From NCBI GenBank assembly GCA_023420085.1, contig JAEZWQ010000036.1:62001-126000 (forward strand): a DNA stretch of 64,000 bases, written 5' to 3'. Source of the DNA: Bacillota bacterium. GTDB taxonomy: Bacteria; Bacillota; Clostridia; Lachnospirales; Lachnospiraceae. A program made the translations under genes and the position numbers. Below are positions 17,854 to 25,648 of this stretch, piece by piece; the stretch's first letter is position 1, and each line of letters opens with the position of its first letter. Below the pieces are notes generated by a model, which worked only from the letters and a program-made list of their open reading frames with translations, was not told the origin of the DNA and ran no database searches.

Positions 17854-19044
17854 CTATTTATCCTTGTACTTATCAGTAAGTCTTGCTAATGAAGATATAC
17901 TCTTATTATCTGTACTTTCTACAGAAGGTGTTTCATTAGACACAACATCTGCTGACTCATTCTTAATACTTTTTGTATTTAAATGTGCTGCTTTCTTTAC
18001 AGTTGAAGAACTAACGCCTTTTTTCTCTTTTTGTTTTTCAATCTTATCTTTATTTTTTTCAATGTTCTTTTCAACAATTTTTTCTAATCCAATAGAATCA
18101 ATATATCTATTCATAGCAACTTGTTGAATTCCCATAATTAATGAATTTATTATCCAATAAATACCTAAACCTACAGGTAATGCTATTGAAAATACAACTG
18201 ACATTATAGGCATAATTGTAGTCATTGTCTTCATCTGTCTAGCTGCTGGATTATCTTCCATATCATTTTTATTATGTGATTGAGTTGTTTTCATTGAAAA
18301 ATATGCTGATGCATAAACTAAAATAGGAATAAGCCATACCCAGTGTATATAATTATGAGATTTAATTAATTGCCAAGGAGTATCTGATACCAATACATCA
18401 CCAAACACCTTTGTAATACTTAATATTGAATCAACTGCCTGTCTTGGTATATCAGAAACTTTATTAACTAAGTCCGTCCAATTTCCCATATTATATGTAT
18501 AAAGGTAATCTACCAAAGTAGCCTTATTACTTGCAATATCTTGTAAATTTGCAACATATTTTATATTGCTCATTGCTTCAATTGCTGATGGTGTATTTAC
18601 CTTGTCTGCAACTTGTGCAAATAGATCATATATTTTTCCAATATAAGACGGTATACTTTGTATAACCGCATACAATGCAAAAAGAATAGGCATCTGTATA
18701 AGCATAGGTAAACAACCCCCTGCTGGAGAAGCACCATACTTTTTATATATTTCAGATGTTTCTGCTTGCATCATAGACATCGATTGCTGATCTCTTTTAC
18801 CAGCATACTTTTTTCTTATTTCATTGATTTCTGGTTGTATCATTGATGATACTCTAGTAAATTTTTGTGCCTTATATTTTATTGGAATCATTAATATCTG
18901 TACAACTATAGTAAATAGTATAATACTCAAAACAATATTTCCAATACCAACAGCATCTAAAAAATTATATATAACATTTATAATGTAACCTAAAATTTTA
19001 GCTATTGGTCCTATGATAAACGCTGAACTTTGGACAGCTATCAT
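17854..19044 (-). CDS. yidC: Membrane protein insertase YidC/OxaA
   Basis: Inserts and folds membrane proteins, alone or with SecYEG. The 396-residue product has the Gram-positive layout: an N-terminal membrane segment, no large extracytoplasmic domain, then the 60KD_IMP core with KYKAQKFTR, where the arginine is expected to sit in the hydrophilic groove, and GCLPMLIQMPILFALY. The C-terminal tail (about 330-396) is long, charged and Ser/Lys-rich. There is no lipobox cysteine near the N-terminus, unlike Bacillus SpoIIIJ. The start overlaps the yidD stop by one base. Confidence 0.96.
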   Translation of the reverse strand: MIAVQSSAFIIGPIAKILGYIINVIYNFLDAVGIGNIVLSIILFTIVVQILMIPIKYKAQKFTRVSSMIQPEINEIRKKYAGKRDQQSMSMMQAETSEIYKKYGASPAGGCLPMLIQMPILFALYAVIQSIPSYIGKIYDLFAQVADKVNTPSAIEAMSNIKYVANLQDIASNKATLVDYLYTYNMGNWTDLVNKVSDIPRQAVDSILSITKVFGDVLVSDTPWQLIKSHNYIHWVWLIPILVYASAYFSMKTTQSHNKNDMEDNPAARQMKTMTTIMPIMSVVFSIALPVGLGIYWIINSLIMGIQQVAMNRYIDSIGLEKIVEKNIEKNKDKIEKQKEKKGVSSSTVKKAAHLNTKSIKNESADVVSNETPSVESTDNKSISSLARLTDKYKDK

Positions 19045-19289
19045 TAATTTTTCCTCCTAAATAATCTAAATTTATCAGGTACCGGATCATACCCACCATG
19101 TCTATTAAAAGGATTACATCTTAAAATTCTGTAGATAGAAAGTATGCTTCCTTTAATAATGCCATGTTTGTGTAAGGCCTCTTTTGCATATTGTGAACAA
19201 GTTGGAATAAATATACAACAGCCTTGTTTTTTTAATGGTGATATGTATTTTTGATATAATTCAATTAGTTTTATTAATACTTTTTTCAT
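19044..19289 (-). CDS. yidD: Membrane protein insertion efficiency factor YidD
   Basis: Small basic protein (81 residues) thought to assist YidC. It contains the conserved YQKYISP start, the cysteine-rich segment CCIFIPTCSQYAKEAL, and the family C-terminal block RILRCNPFNRHGGYDPVP. The gene overlaps the 3' end of rnpA by 29 bases in another frame and touches yidC. Order and overlaps are typical for Firmicutes. Confidence 0.96.
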   Translation of the reverse strand: MKKVLIKLIELYQKYISPLKKQGCCIFIPTCSQYAKEALHKHGIIKGSILSIYRILRCNPFNRHGGYDPVPDKFRLFRRKN

Positions 19290-19593
19290 TATTTATATAA
19301 GAAATTATTTTTAATAAATCTTTTTCTATTTCATGGTAACTTTTACCTATTATTGATTTTTTAGATATAATAACAAAACTGTACCCTTGTACATATTTAT
19401 CTAGGTTTAATCTACAAGCTTCTCTAATTAACCTAGTATAACGATGTCTAACAACGCTATTCCCTATCTTTTTACTTACTATTATTCCCACATCATTAGA
19501 TTTTTCTAAGTCTTTAATAACATAGGCAATTAAAAAACGTGAATATACATATTTTCCATTATCAAAAACTTGCTTAAACTTTCTTTTCTTCAT
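19261..19593 (-). CDS. rnpA: Ribonuclease P protein component
   Basis: Protein subunit that helps the RNase P ribozyme bind precursor tRNA. The 110-residue basic protein has FKQVFDNGKYVYSRFL near the N-terminus and the signature VVRHRYTRLIREACRLN, which is close to the canonical RNR motif of the family. It follows rpmH by about 90 bases that contain a long hairpin, and overlaps yidD. Confidence 0.96.
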   Translation of the reverse strand: MKKRKFKQVFDNGKYVYSRFLIAYVIKDLEKSNDVGIIVSKKIGNSVVRHRYTRLIREACRLNLDKYVQGYSFVIISKKSIIGKSYHEIEKDLLKIISYINNEKSINKTN

Positions 19594-19608
19594 ATTTCCA
19601 TATAAAAT

Positions 19609-19678
19609 TTGGCTCTATATCTAAAGAAGATAGATTATTCAATATTTGAATACTCTATCAACTCTATATAAGAGCCAA
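19609..19678 (-). other. Long imperfect hairpin between rpmH and rnpA
   Basis: TTGGCTCT at one end pairs with AGAGCCAA at the other, with an additional inner pairing (TATTCAAA with TTTGAATA) and interruptions between, spanning about 70 bases. The minus-strand transcript has no convincing U-tract after it, so it looks more like a processing or attenuation element that sets rpmH and rnpA levels apart than a terminator. Confidence 0.55.
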
Positions 19679-19686
19679 TACTAAGT

Positions 19687-19821
19687 CTATGCTGATAATA
19701 CTTTTCTACCCTTTGCTCTTCTTCTTGCTAAAACTTTTCTTCCATTAGCAGTAAGCATTCTTTTTCTAAAACCATGTACTCTTGCTCTAGGCTTTTTCTT
19801 TGGTTGAAATGTCATTTTCAT
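19687..19821 (-). CDS. rpmH: 50S ribosomal protein L34
   Basis: A 44-residue, highly basic protein starting MKMTFQPKKKPRARVHGF and containing the invariant L34 pattern RKRMLTANGRKVLARRR. The ATG at 19821 is preceded by AGGAGGTG, an optimal ribosome binding site, and by a consensus promoter at 19882-19910. It heads the rnpA-yidD-yidC-jag transcript, as in most bacteria. Unusually, dnaA is not its divergent neighbour but lies more than 7 kb away. Confidence 0.97.
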   Translation of the reverse strand: MKMTFQPKKKPRARVHGFRKRMLTANGRKVLARRRAKGRKVLSA

Positions 19822-19881
19822 ATTAGTACACCTCCTATTAATTATATAAAATATGTCATATATCTCTAATCAATACCTACC

Positions 19882-19910
19882 ATTATACAAAATAAATTTA
19901 TTCAAGTCAA
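19882..19910 (-). promoter_or_regulatory. Sigma-A promoter of rpmH
   Basis: Minus strand TTGACT, 17-base spacer, TATAAT: a near-perfect vegetative promoter about 60 bases upstream of the rpmH start. It would drive rpmH-rnpA-yidD-yidC-jag. Confidence 0.75.
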
Positions 19911-20138
19911 TTATAACTCTACTATATATTGTTATTTTTATTATCTATTTTCTCATAATTTTAGAATTGGTTATCTATCTCAATATATGATTATTTTATG
20001 AAATTGTATTGATTACTATACAATATATTTTATGCTCATTTTTAACTAAATATTGTTATTTTTACTATATTTTTTTTTATAAATTTACATGTAATTATAT
20101 TTTGTATATCTTAATTGTCTTAATTTTAACAATTTTTC

Positions 20139-20166
20139 TTGTAATTTAGTACTAATATTTTATAAT
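20139..20166 (+). promoter_or_regulatory. Candidate promoter of the mannose PTS operon
   Basis: TTGTAA, 16-base spacer, TATAAT, leaving a leader of about 110 bases that includes a bulged hairpin (about 20180-20218). Surrounding AT-richness makes other choices possible. No convincing sigma-54 (-24/-12) element was found, although such promoters are common for this PTS family. Confidence 0.45.
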
Positions 20167-20281
20167 AATTATTATATCTATGGAACTATCAGTATATTAT
20201 ATAAATAATATTAGTTCTATTAGAATTATAATTTATATATTTAATATATTTATATTATTGTATATTTAGAAAGGAGGCTTT

Positions 20282-21268
20282 ATGGTAGGCATAGTTATTG
20301 CCAGTCATGGTGAATTTGCCAAAGGGATTTTACAAGCTAGTGAAATGATATTTGGTAAACAGGAAAACGTATGTGCCGTTACATTAATGCCAAGTGAAGG
20401 TCCTGATGATATAAAAGGTAAAATGCTTGAAGCTATAAAATCCTTTGATAATCAGGATGAGGTTTTATTCCTAATTGATCTTTGGGGGGGTACTCCATTT
20501 AATCAAGCTAGTTCAATTATAAGTGGACATGAAGATAGTTGGGCTATAGTTACTGGAATGAATCTTCCAATGATAATTGAGGCCTATGGATCAAGATTCT
20601 CTATGGACAAAGCTCATGAAATAGCAAGTGCTATACTTGAAAGTGCAAGAGATGGTATAAAAGTATTACCTGAAAATCTTGAACCTAAAAAAGCCCAAGT
20701 ATCAACAACAAATGTTTCATCAAATGCTATTCCTGAGGGAACAGTAATAGGTGATGGAAAAATTAAATATGTTCTTGCTCGTGTAGATACTCGTTTACTT
20801 CATGGACAAGTAGCAACTTCTTGGACAAAGACTACTAAGCCAGATAGAATAATAGTAGTATCTGATTCAGTTTCAAAAGATGATCTAAGAAAGAACATGA
20901 TTGAACAAGCAGCTCCTCCTGGAGTTAAAGCACATGTAGTTCCTGTTGAAAAAATGATGAAGGTTGCAAAGGATACTCGTTTTGGAAATACAAAAGCTAT
21001 GCTTTTATTTGAAAATCCACAAGATGCATTACGTGCAATTGAGGGTGGAGTAGATATAAAAGAGTTAAATCTAGGTTCAATAGCTCACTCTATAGGTAAA
21101 GTAGTAGTAAATGCTGCTATAGCAATGGATCAAGATGATGTAGATGCAATAGAATCTATAATGAATCATGGCGTATCTATTGATGTTCGTAAAGTACCTA
21201 CGGATTCAAATCAAAATATAAAAGATCTTTTAAATAAAGCTAAATCAAGTTTAGCTAATAATAAATAA
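20282..21268 (+). CDS. manX: PTS mannose-family EIIAB component
   Basis: Cytoplasmic phosphotransfer subunit of a class II mannose-type PTS, 328 residues. The EIIA domain (about 1-130) has its phospho-accepting His9 in IASHGEFAKG. A short linker (about 131-160) leads to the EIIB domain, with the active His174 in DTRLLHGQV. Fused EIIAB proteins of this length are typical of ManX/ManL. The RBS is AAAGGAGG and the operon order is EIIAB-EIIC-EIID-ManO. Mannose and glucose are the usual substrates, with fructose or amino sugars possible; manA and a ROK kinase at 54-56 kb could act on the products. Confidence 0.95.
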   Translation: MVGIVIASHGEFAKGILQASEMIFGKQENVCAVTLMPSEGPDDIKGKMLEAIKSFDNQDEVLFLIDLWGGTPFNQASSIISGHEDSWAIVTGMNLPMIIEAYGSRFSMDKAHEIASAILESARDGIKVLPENLEPKKAQVSTTNVSSNAIPEGTVIGDGKIKYVLARVDTRLLHGQVATSWTKTTKPDRIIVVSDSVSKDDLRKNMIEQAAPPGVKAHVVPVEKMMKVAKDTRFGNTKAMLLFENPQDALRAIEGGVDIKELNLGSIAHSIGKVVVNAAIAMDQDDVDAIESIMNHGVSIDVRKVPTDSNQNIKDLLNKAKSSLANNK

Positions 21269-21281
21269 TTAAGGAGACACT

Positions 21282-22094
21282 ATGAATATATTAACAGTTG
21301 TTCTAATTGTTATAGTTGCCTTTTTGGCTGGAATGGAAGGAGTTTTAGATCAATTCCAATTCCACCAACCATTGGTAGCTTGTACATTAATCGGTTTAGT
21401 TAGTGGACATCCTGTAGAGGGTATTATTCTTGGTGGTTCACTACAAATGATAGCATTAGGTTGGTCAAATGTTGGTGCAGCTATAGCTCCAGATGCGGCT
21501 TTAGCTTCTGTAGCATCTGCAATAATAATGGTTTTAGGTTTAGGAGGTTCAACAAATATTACCACTGTAATTAATACAGCAATAACAGTTGCTATACCTC
21601 TTTCTGTTGCAGGTCTATTTTTAACAATGATTTGTCGTACTTTAGCTATTCCTATTGTTCATATAATGGATAAAGCAGCAGCAGAAGGTAATTTTACAAA
21701 ATTACAACTTTGGCATATTATAGGTATTTGCATGCAAGGTCTTCGTATTGCAATACCTGCAGCTATATTATGTTTCTTGCCTTCACAAGTAGTTAATGAT
21801 GCTCTAAATATGATGCCTGAATGGCTATCTACAGGTATGGCTATTGGTGGTGGTATGGTTGCTGCCGTAGGTTATGCAATGGTTATTAATATGATGGCTA
21901 CAAAAGAAACTTGGCCTTTCTTTGCAATTGGTTTCATCTTAGCATGTATTAATAGTTTGACACTTGTAGGTCTTGGAGTAATAGGTCTTTCTCTTGCTCT
22001 AATATATCTTGGACTAAAAGGAAGTGCTTCAGGAAATGGAAATGGCGGATCAACAGTTGGTGATCCTTTAGGCGATATCTTAAATGATTATTAG
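21282..22094 (+). CDS. manY: PTS mannose-family EIIC component
   Basis: Membrane channel subunit of the mannose-type PTS. The 270-residue, very hydrophobic protein starts with the family segment VVLIVIVAFLAGMEGVLDQF and carries the EIIC signature around HPVEGIILGGSLQMIALGW (about 44-62). It begins 13 bases after the EIIAB gene behind an AAGGAG site. Together with EIID it forms the sugar-translocating complex, and in other Firmicutes it is also a bacteriocin receptor. Confidence 0.95.
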   Translation: MNILTVVLIVIVAFLAGMEGVLDQFQFHQPLVACTLIGLVSGHPVEGIILGGSLQMIALGWSNVGAAIAPDAALASVASAIIMVLGLGGSTNITTVINTAITVAIPLSVAGLFLTMICRTLAIPIVHIMDKAAAEGNFTKLQLWHIIGICMQGLRIAIPAAILCFLPSQVVNDALNMMPEWLSTGMAIGGGMVAAVGYAMVINMMATKETWPFFAIGFILACINSLTLVGLGVIGLSLALIYLGLKGSASGNGNGGSTVGDPLGDILNDY

Positions 22095-22108
22095 GATAGG
22101 AGATTACT

Positions 22109-23026
22109 ATGGAACACAAAATAGAATTAAGTAAAAAGGATCGTTTCTCTGTTTTCATGCGTCATCAGTATCTTCAAGGCTCATGGAACTATGAACGTAT
22201 GCAAAATGGTGGTTGGTGTTTTTCTTTAATACCAGCAATCAAAAAATTATATACTAAAAAAGAAGATCAAATAGCAGCTTTAAAACGTCATATGGAATTT
22301 TATAATACTCATCCATATGTATCATCTCCAGTTTTAGGTGTAACACTAGCTCTAGAGGAAGAAAAAGCTAATGGAACTAATATTGATGATGCAGCAATCC
22401 AAGGTGTTAAAATTGGTATGATGGGACCACTAGCTGGTGTTGGTGATCCAGTATTCTGGTTTACTTTACGTCCAATTTTAGGTGCACTAGGTGCATCAAT
22501 AGCTCTTTCTGGAAATATCTTAGGTCCATTAATATTCTTCTTTGCTTGGAATATTATAAGAATAGCTTTTGAATATTATACACAAGAATTTGGATACAAA
22601 GTTGGTACTAAAATAACAAACGATCTATCAGGAGGTCTTTTAGGAAGAATTACTCTTGGTGCATCTATATTAGGTATGTTTATCATAGGTGCATTGGTAC
22701 AAAGATGGGTAAGTATAAGCTTTACACCTATAGTTTCTAAAGTTACTCAATCACCTGGTGCATATATTGACTGGGCTAAACTTCCACAAGGTAGCGAAGG
22801 AATTAAATCAGCATTAGAACAATATAGTTCTTTAGGTGCAAATGGTCTTAATATTGAAAAAGTAACAACATTACAACAAAACCTTAATGAATTAACACCT
22901 GGACTTGCAGCTGTTTTATTAACATTATTATGTTGTTGGTTACTAAAGAAAAAAGTTTCACCTATAACAATAATTATTGCTCTATTTATCGTTGGTATAG
23001 GTGCTCACTTACTAGGAATTATGTAA
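22109..23026 (+). CDS. manZ: PTS mannose-family EIID component
   Basis: Second membrane subunit of the mannose-type PTS, 305 residues. It has the EIID start (FMRHQYLQGSWNYERMQNGG), the FYNTHPYVSSPVLGVTLALEE motif and the conserved GMMGPLAGVGDPVFWFT stretch. Hydrophobic segments cluster at about 120-230, with one more at the C-terminus. It follows EIIC by 14 bases. A strong terminator starts two bases after its stop, so the last gene of the cluster (manO) may depend on read-through. Confidence 0.95.
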   Translation: MEHKIELSKKDRFSVFMRHQYLQGSWNYERMQNGGWCFSLIPAIKKLYTKKEDQIAALKRHMEFYNTHPYVSSPVLGVTLALEEEKANGTNIDDAAIQGVKIGMMGPLAGVGDPVFWFTLRPILGALGASIALSGNILGPLIFFFAWNIIRIAFEYYTQEFGYKVGTKITNDLSGGLLGRITLGASILGMFIIGALVQRWVSISFTPIVSKVTQSPGAYIDWAKLPQGSEGIKSALEQYSSLGANGLNIEKVTTLQQNLNELTPGLAAVLLTLLCCWLLKKKVSPITIIIALFIVGIGAHLLGIM

Positions 23027-23028
23027 TA

Positions 23029-23054
23029 AAAGCTCGGTTATCCGAGCTTTTTTA
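23029..23054 (+). terminator. Rho-independent terminator after the EIID gene
   Basis: AAAAGCTCGG pairs perfectly with CCGAGCTTTT across a TTAT loop and is followed by further T residues. It lies between the EIID gene and manO and would separate their expression levels. Confidence 0.9.
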
Positions 23055-23065
23055 TTAGGAGAATT

Positions 23066-23443
23066 ATGATTCAATCATTAAATACAAAAGTTGATTTAAC
23101 AATAAACGCTACTTCTTATACTGGATTAAACTGCTATGGTAAAATGATGATAGGTGATAAATCTATAGAATTTTATGATGATAGAGATATAACCAAATTT
23201 ATACAAATACCTTGGGAAGAAATTGATTATATAGCAGCTTCAGTATTATTCAAAAAATGGATACCTAGATTTGCTATTTTTACCAAAAAAAATGGTTATT
23301 ATTCTTTTTCAACAAGAAATAACAAACTAACCCTAAATACTATAAAAAATTATGTTAATGAAAATAAACTAAGGAAATCCTTAAGTTTTTTTGATGTATG
23401 TAAAAGAGGATTTTTAAATTTATTTAGAAAAAAATCAAATTGA
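23066..23443 (+). CDS. manO: DUF956 family protein (ManO-like)
   Basis: A 125-residue soluble protein of the DUF956 family, which is encoded almost only at the end of mannose PTS operons and is thought to modulate the permease. The pattern KVDLTINATSYTGL followed by KMMIGDKSIEFYDDRD and IPWEEIDYI is visible. A basic C-terminus (RGFLNLFRKK) is present. It stands just behind the hairpin that follows the EIID gene, with an RBS (AGGAG) immediately downstream of the T-tract, suggesting low-level read-through expression. The biochemical role is not established. Confidence 0.87.
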   Translation: MIQSLNTKVDLTINATSYTGLNCYGKMMIGDKSIEFYDDRDITKFIQIPWEEIDYIAASVLFKKWIPRFAIFTKKNGYYSFSTRNNKLTLNTIKNYVNENKLRKSLSFFDVCKRGFLNLFRKKSN

Positions 23444-23497
23444 ACTCAATTATATACAAAATATTATTTTTTATTTATAATTATTCTATAGAAAAAG

Positions 23498-23531
23498 AAA
23501 GGAGAAGATAGGGAATCCTATCTATAGACTT
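23498..23531 (+). promoter_or_regulatory. Hairpin-spaced ribosome binding site
   Basis: The only good Shine-Dalgarno (AAAGGAGA, 23498-23505) is 26 bases from the ATG at 23532, too far for normal use. Between them is a 7-bp perfect hairpin, AGATAGG with CCTATCT, loop GAAT (23506-23523). If it folds, the gap shrinks to about 8-9 bases, the optimal spacing. Confidence 0.6.
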
Positions 23532-24263
23532 ATGAAAAAACCTATCATTGGAATCTCAGGAAGTATAATGGTTGATAATGGAGGTATGTTTCCTGGATAT
23601 AAAAGATCATATGTAAATGATGATTATATTTTATCTGTAATAAAAAATGGTGGAATACCTTTAATTATTCCTTTTACAGAAGATTTAGAAGTAGTAAAAG
23701 AACAAATTAGTAATGTTGATGGTTTAATTTTAAGTGGAGGACATGATGTCGACCCAGCATTTTATGGAGAAGAACCATCACAAAAGTTAGGTGAAATTTT
23801 TCCAGAAAGGGATATATTTGATTTTGAGCTAATAAAATGCGCAAAGGAAAAAAATATACCTATATTAGGAATTTGTCGTGGATACCAAATAATTAATGTT
23901 TATCATGGTGGAAGTCTTTACCAAGATTTATCATATAATAAGGATTGTTATGTAAAACATTGGCAAGCACATTCACCTAAATTGGTAACGCATAGTGTAG
24001 AATTAGATAAAGATTCAATACTTTATAAATTATTCAATGAAAATGAAATAAGAGTAAACTCATTTCATCATCAGATTATAAAAGATGTTGGAAAAGGATT
24101 TAAAGTTACTGCTACAGCAAAAGATGGTGTAATAGAAGCAATAGAATCTACAGAATATAAATATTTAGTAGGTGTCCAATGGCATCCAGAAATGTTGCAT
24201 AGTAGTGTAGATAAAATGAATAATATTTTTAAATCTTTAATTGAGGAGGCAACAAATGAGTAA
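23532..24263 (+). CDS. Gamma-glutamyl-gamma-aminobutyrate hydrolase family protein (class I GATase, peptidase C26)
   Basis: Cytoplasmic hydrolase of the PuuD group that cleaves gamma-glutamyl amides, 243 residues. The nucleophile elbow GICRGYQ has Cys115, and the catalytic dyad continues in VQWHPE (His218, Glu220). LILSGGHDVDP and the SFHHQ segment are family hallmarks. It starts a three-gene operon with an amino-acid permease and a PLP lyase, overlapping the permease gene by eight bases. In this context it may free a sulfur or other amino acid from a gamma-glutamyl conjugate rather than act in putrescine breakdown (inference). Translation initiation appears to use a hairpin-spaced ribosome binding site. 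Confidence 0.88.
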   Translation: MKKPIIGISGSIMVDNGGMFPGYKRSYVNDDYILSVIKNGGIPLIIPFTEDLEVVKEQISNVDGLILSGGHDVDPAFYGEEPSQKLGEIFPERDIFDFELIKCAKEKNIPILGICRGYQIINVYHGGSLYQDLSYNKDCYVKHWQAHSPKLVTHSVELDKDSILYKLFNENEIRVNSFHHQIIKDVGKGFKVTATAKDGVIEAIESTEYKYLVGVQWHPEMLHSSVDKMNNIFKSLIEEATNE

Positions 24264-25647
24264 TTCAACAGCAAAAAAACTAGGTTTTTGGTCAATAGTA
24301 TTACTTACTGTTAATTCAATAATTGGTTCTGGTATATTTTTATCTCCAGGTGAAGTAGTTAAAATGGCAGGAACTAATACACTAATTGTTTATTTATGTG
24401 CTGCTATATTTGCTGCTATACTTGCTATAACATTTGCTTCAGCTTCAAAATATGTTTCAAAAGGTGGAGCTGCATATGCCTATGCTAAAGCCGCATTTGG
24501 ATCTAATTGTGGTCTTTTTATTGGTGTTACAAGGTTTGTTGCTGCAAGTATTGCTTGGGGAGTTATGGCAACTGCTGTAGTAAAATCTACTTATAAAATA
24601 TTTAACATTAAACCTGATTTTTCAAATATAACTATTGGATTTATTGTTTTAATGGCAATATTATTTTTAATAAATATTGCTGGACCATCTCTATTTAAAT
24701 TAATCAACAATCTATCAACAATAGGTAAGATGGCTGCTTTATTTATTGTTATTATTGCTGGTATTTGCATAATAATATTTACTGGTGTTAATAATTTTGA
24801 TAGTATATCAAAAATAGTTGATTCAAAAGGAAATCATTTACCATTATCTTTAACAACTGGTGAATTTGTAACGGCAACTATTGCAGCTTTTTATGCTTTT
24901 ACTGGATTTGAATCAGTACCTTCTGGTGCACAAGATATGGAAAAACCAGAAAAAAATCTTCCAAAAGCTATACCCCTTGGTATATTACTTATTGCAGTAA
25001 TATATATTGGTATTGTTGGATCAGCTTTATTTATTAATCCAGAAGGCCTTGTAAATACTACTCAAGTTGTAGCTCTAGTAGATGTTTATACTAATCCTAT
25101 TTTAAGACAAATAATATTCTGGGGTTCATTAGTATCAATGTTCGGTATAAATGTTGCTGCCTCTTTCCATACCCCACGTATATTAGAGTCTATGGCAAAA
25201 GAAGGACAAGTACCAGAATTTGTTGCTAAAAGATCTAAGAGTGATTTTCCTCTTTTTGCTTTTATAGTAACAATTATTCTTGCAATTATAATACCTATGG
25301 CATTTAGCTATGATGTTGGAAGTATAATGATAATAAGTTCTATTTCAAGATTCTTGCAATTTTTAGTAGTTCCTCTAGGTGTAGTTATGTACTATTATGG
25401 AAAAAATAAAGAATCTATTAATAATGATGCTAAAAAGAATTTATTTACAGATGTTATAATTCCAATAATTTCACTAATATTAACAGTTTTATTGTTAGTA
25501 AAATTCAATTGGGTAGGACAATTTACAGTAAAAACTGATACTGGTATAACTCCAAATTATTGGGCAATTTCAGCTATGGTAATAGGATATCTAATTTTAC
25601 CTATTATTTTATTAATTTATAATAGAAATAGAAAGTCTGGTAGATAA
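24256..25647 (+). CDS. APC-superfamily amino acid permease
   Basis: Membrane transporter of 463 residues with about twelve hydrophobic segments. The first segment carries the APC substrate-binding pattern NSIIGSGIFLSPGEVVKMAG, and later come YAFTGFESVPSGAQDMEKPEKNLP-type features characteristic of amino-acid/polyamine permeases. The ATG at 24256 is chosen because an ideal GAGGAGG site precedes it; the in-frame TTG at 24241 is rejected. It overlaps the hydrolase gene and is one base from the lyase gene, so all three are probably co-translated. The substrate is unknown, plausibly a gamma-glutamyl or sulfur amino acid. Confidence 0.9.
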   Translation: MSNSTAKKLGFWSIVLLTVNSIIGSGIFLSPGEVVKMAGTNTLIVYLCAAIFAAILAITFASASKYVSKGGAAYAYAKAAFGSNCGLFIGVTRFVAASIAWGVMATAVVKSTYKIFNIKPDFSNITIGFIVLMAILFLINIAGPSLFKLINNLSTIGKMAALFIVIIAGICIIIFTGVNNFDSISKIVDSKGNHLPLSLTTGEFVTATIAAFYAFTGFESVPSGAQDMEKPEKNLPKAIPLGILLIAVIYIGIVGSALFINPEGLVNTTQVVALVDVYTNPILRQIIFWGSLVSMFGINVAASFHTPRILESMAKEGQVPEFVAKRSKSDFPLFAFIVTIILAIIIPMAFSYDVGSIMIISSISRFLQFLVVPLGVVMYYYGKNKESINNDAKKNLFTDVIIPIISLILTVLLLVKFNWVGQFTVKTDTGITPNYWAISAMVIGYLILPIILLIYNRNRKSGR

Positions 25648-25648
25648 A

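Larger units (their letters stand above)
19822..20281. other. Extremely AT-rich divergent intergenic region at the strand switch
   Basis: A 460-base gap between rpmH (leftward) and the mannose PTS operon (rightward). It holds the rpmH promoter, a probable PTS promoter, a 15-bp exact direct repeat (ATATTGTTATTTTTA at 19926-19940 and 20050-20064), and a bulged hairpin near 20180-20218 (GGAACTA with TAGTTCT). No DnaA boxes and no coding ORF were found. Confidence 0.7.

Noticed and set aside
20180..20218. Sigma-54 promoter for the mannose PTS
   Set aside because: TGGAAC at 20180 resembles a -24 element but no matching GC-containing -12 follows, and no LevR/ManR-type activator gene is in the window.
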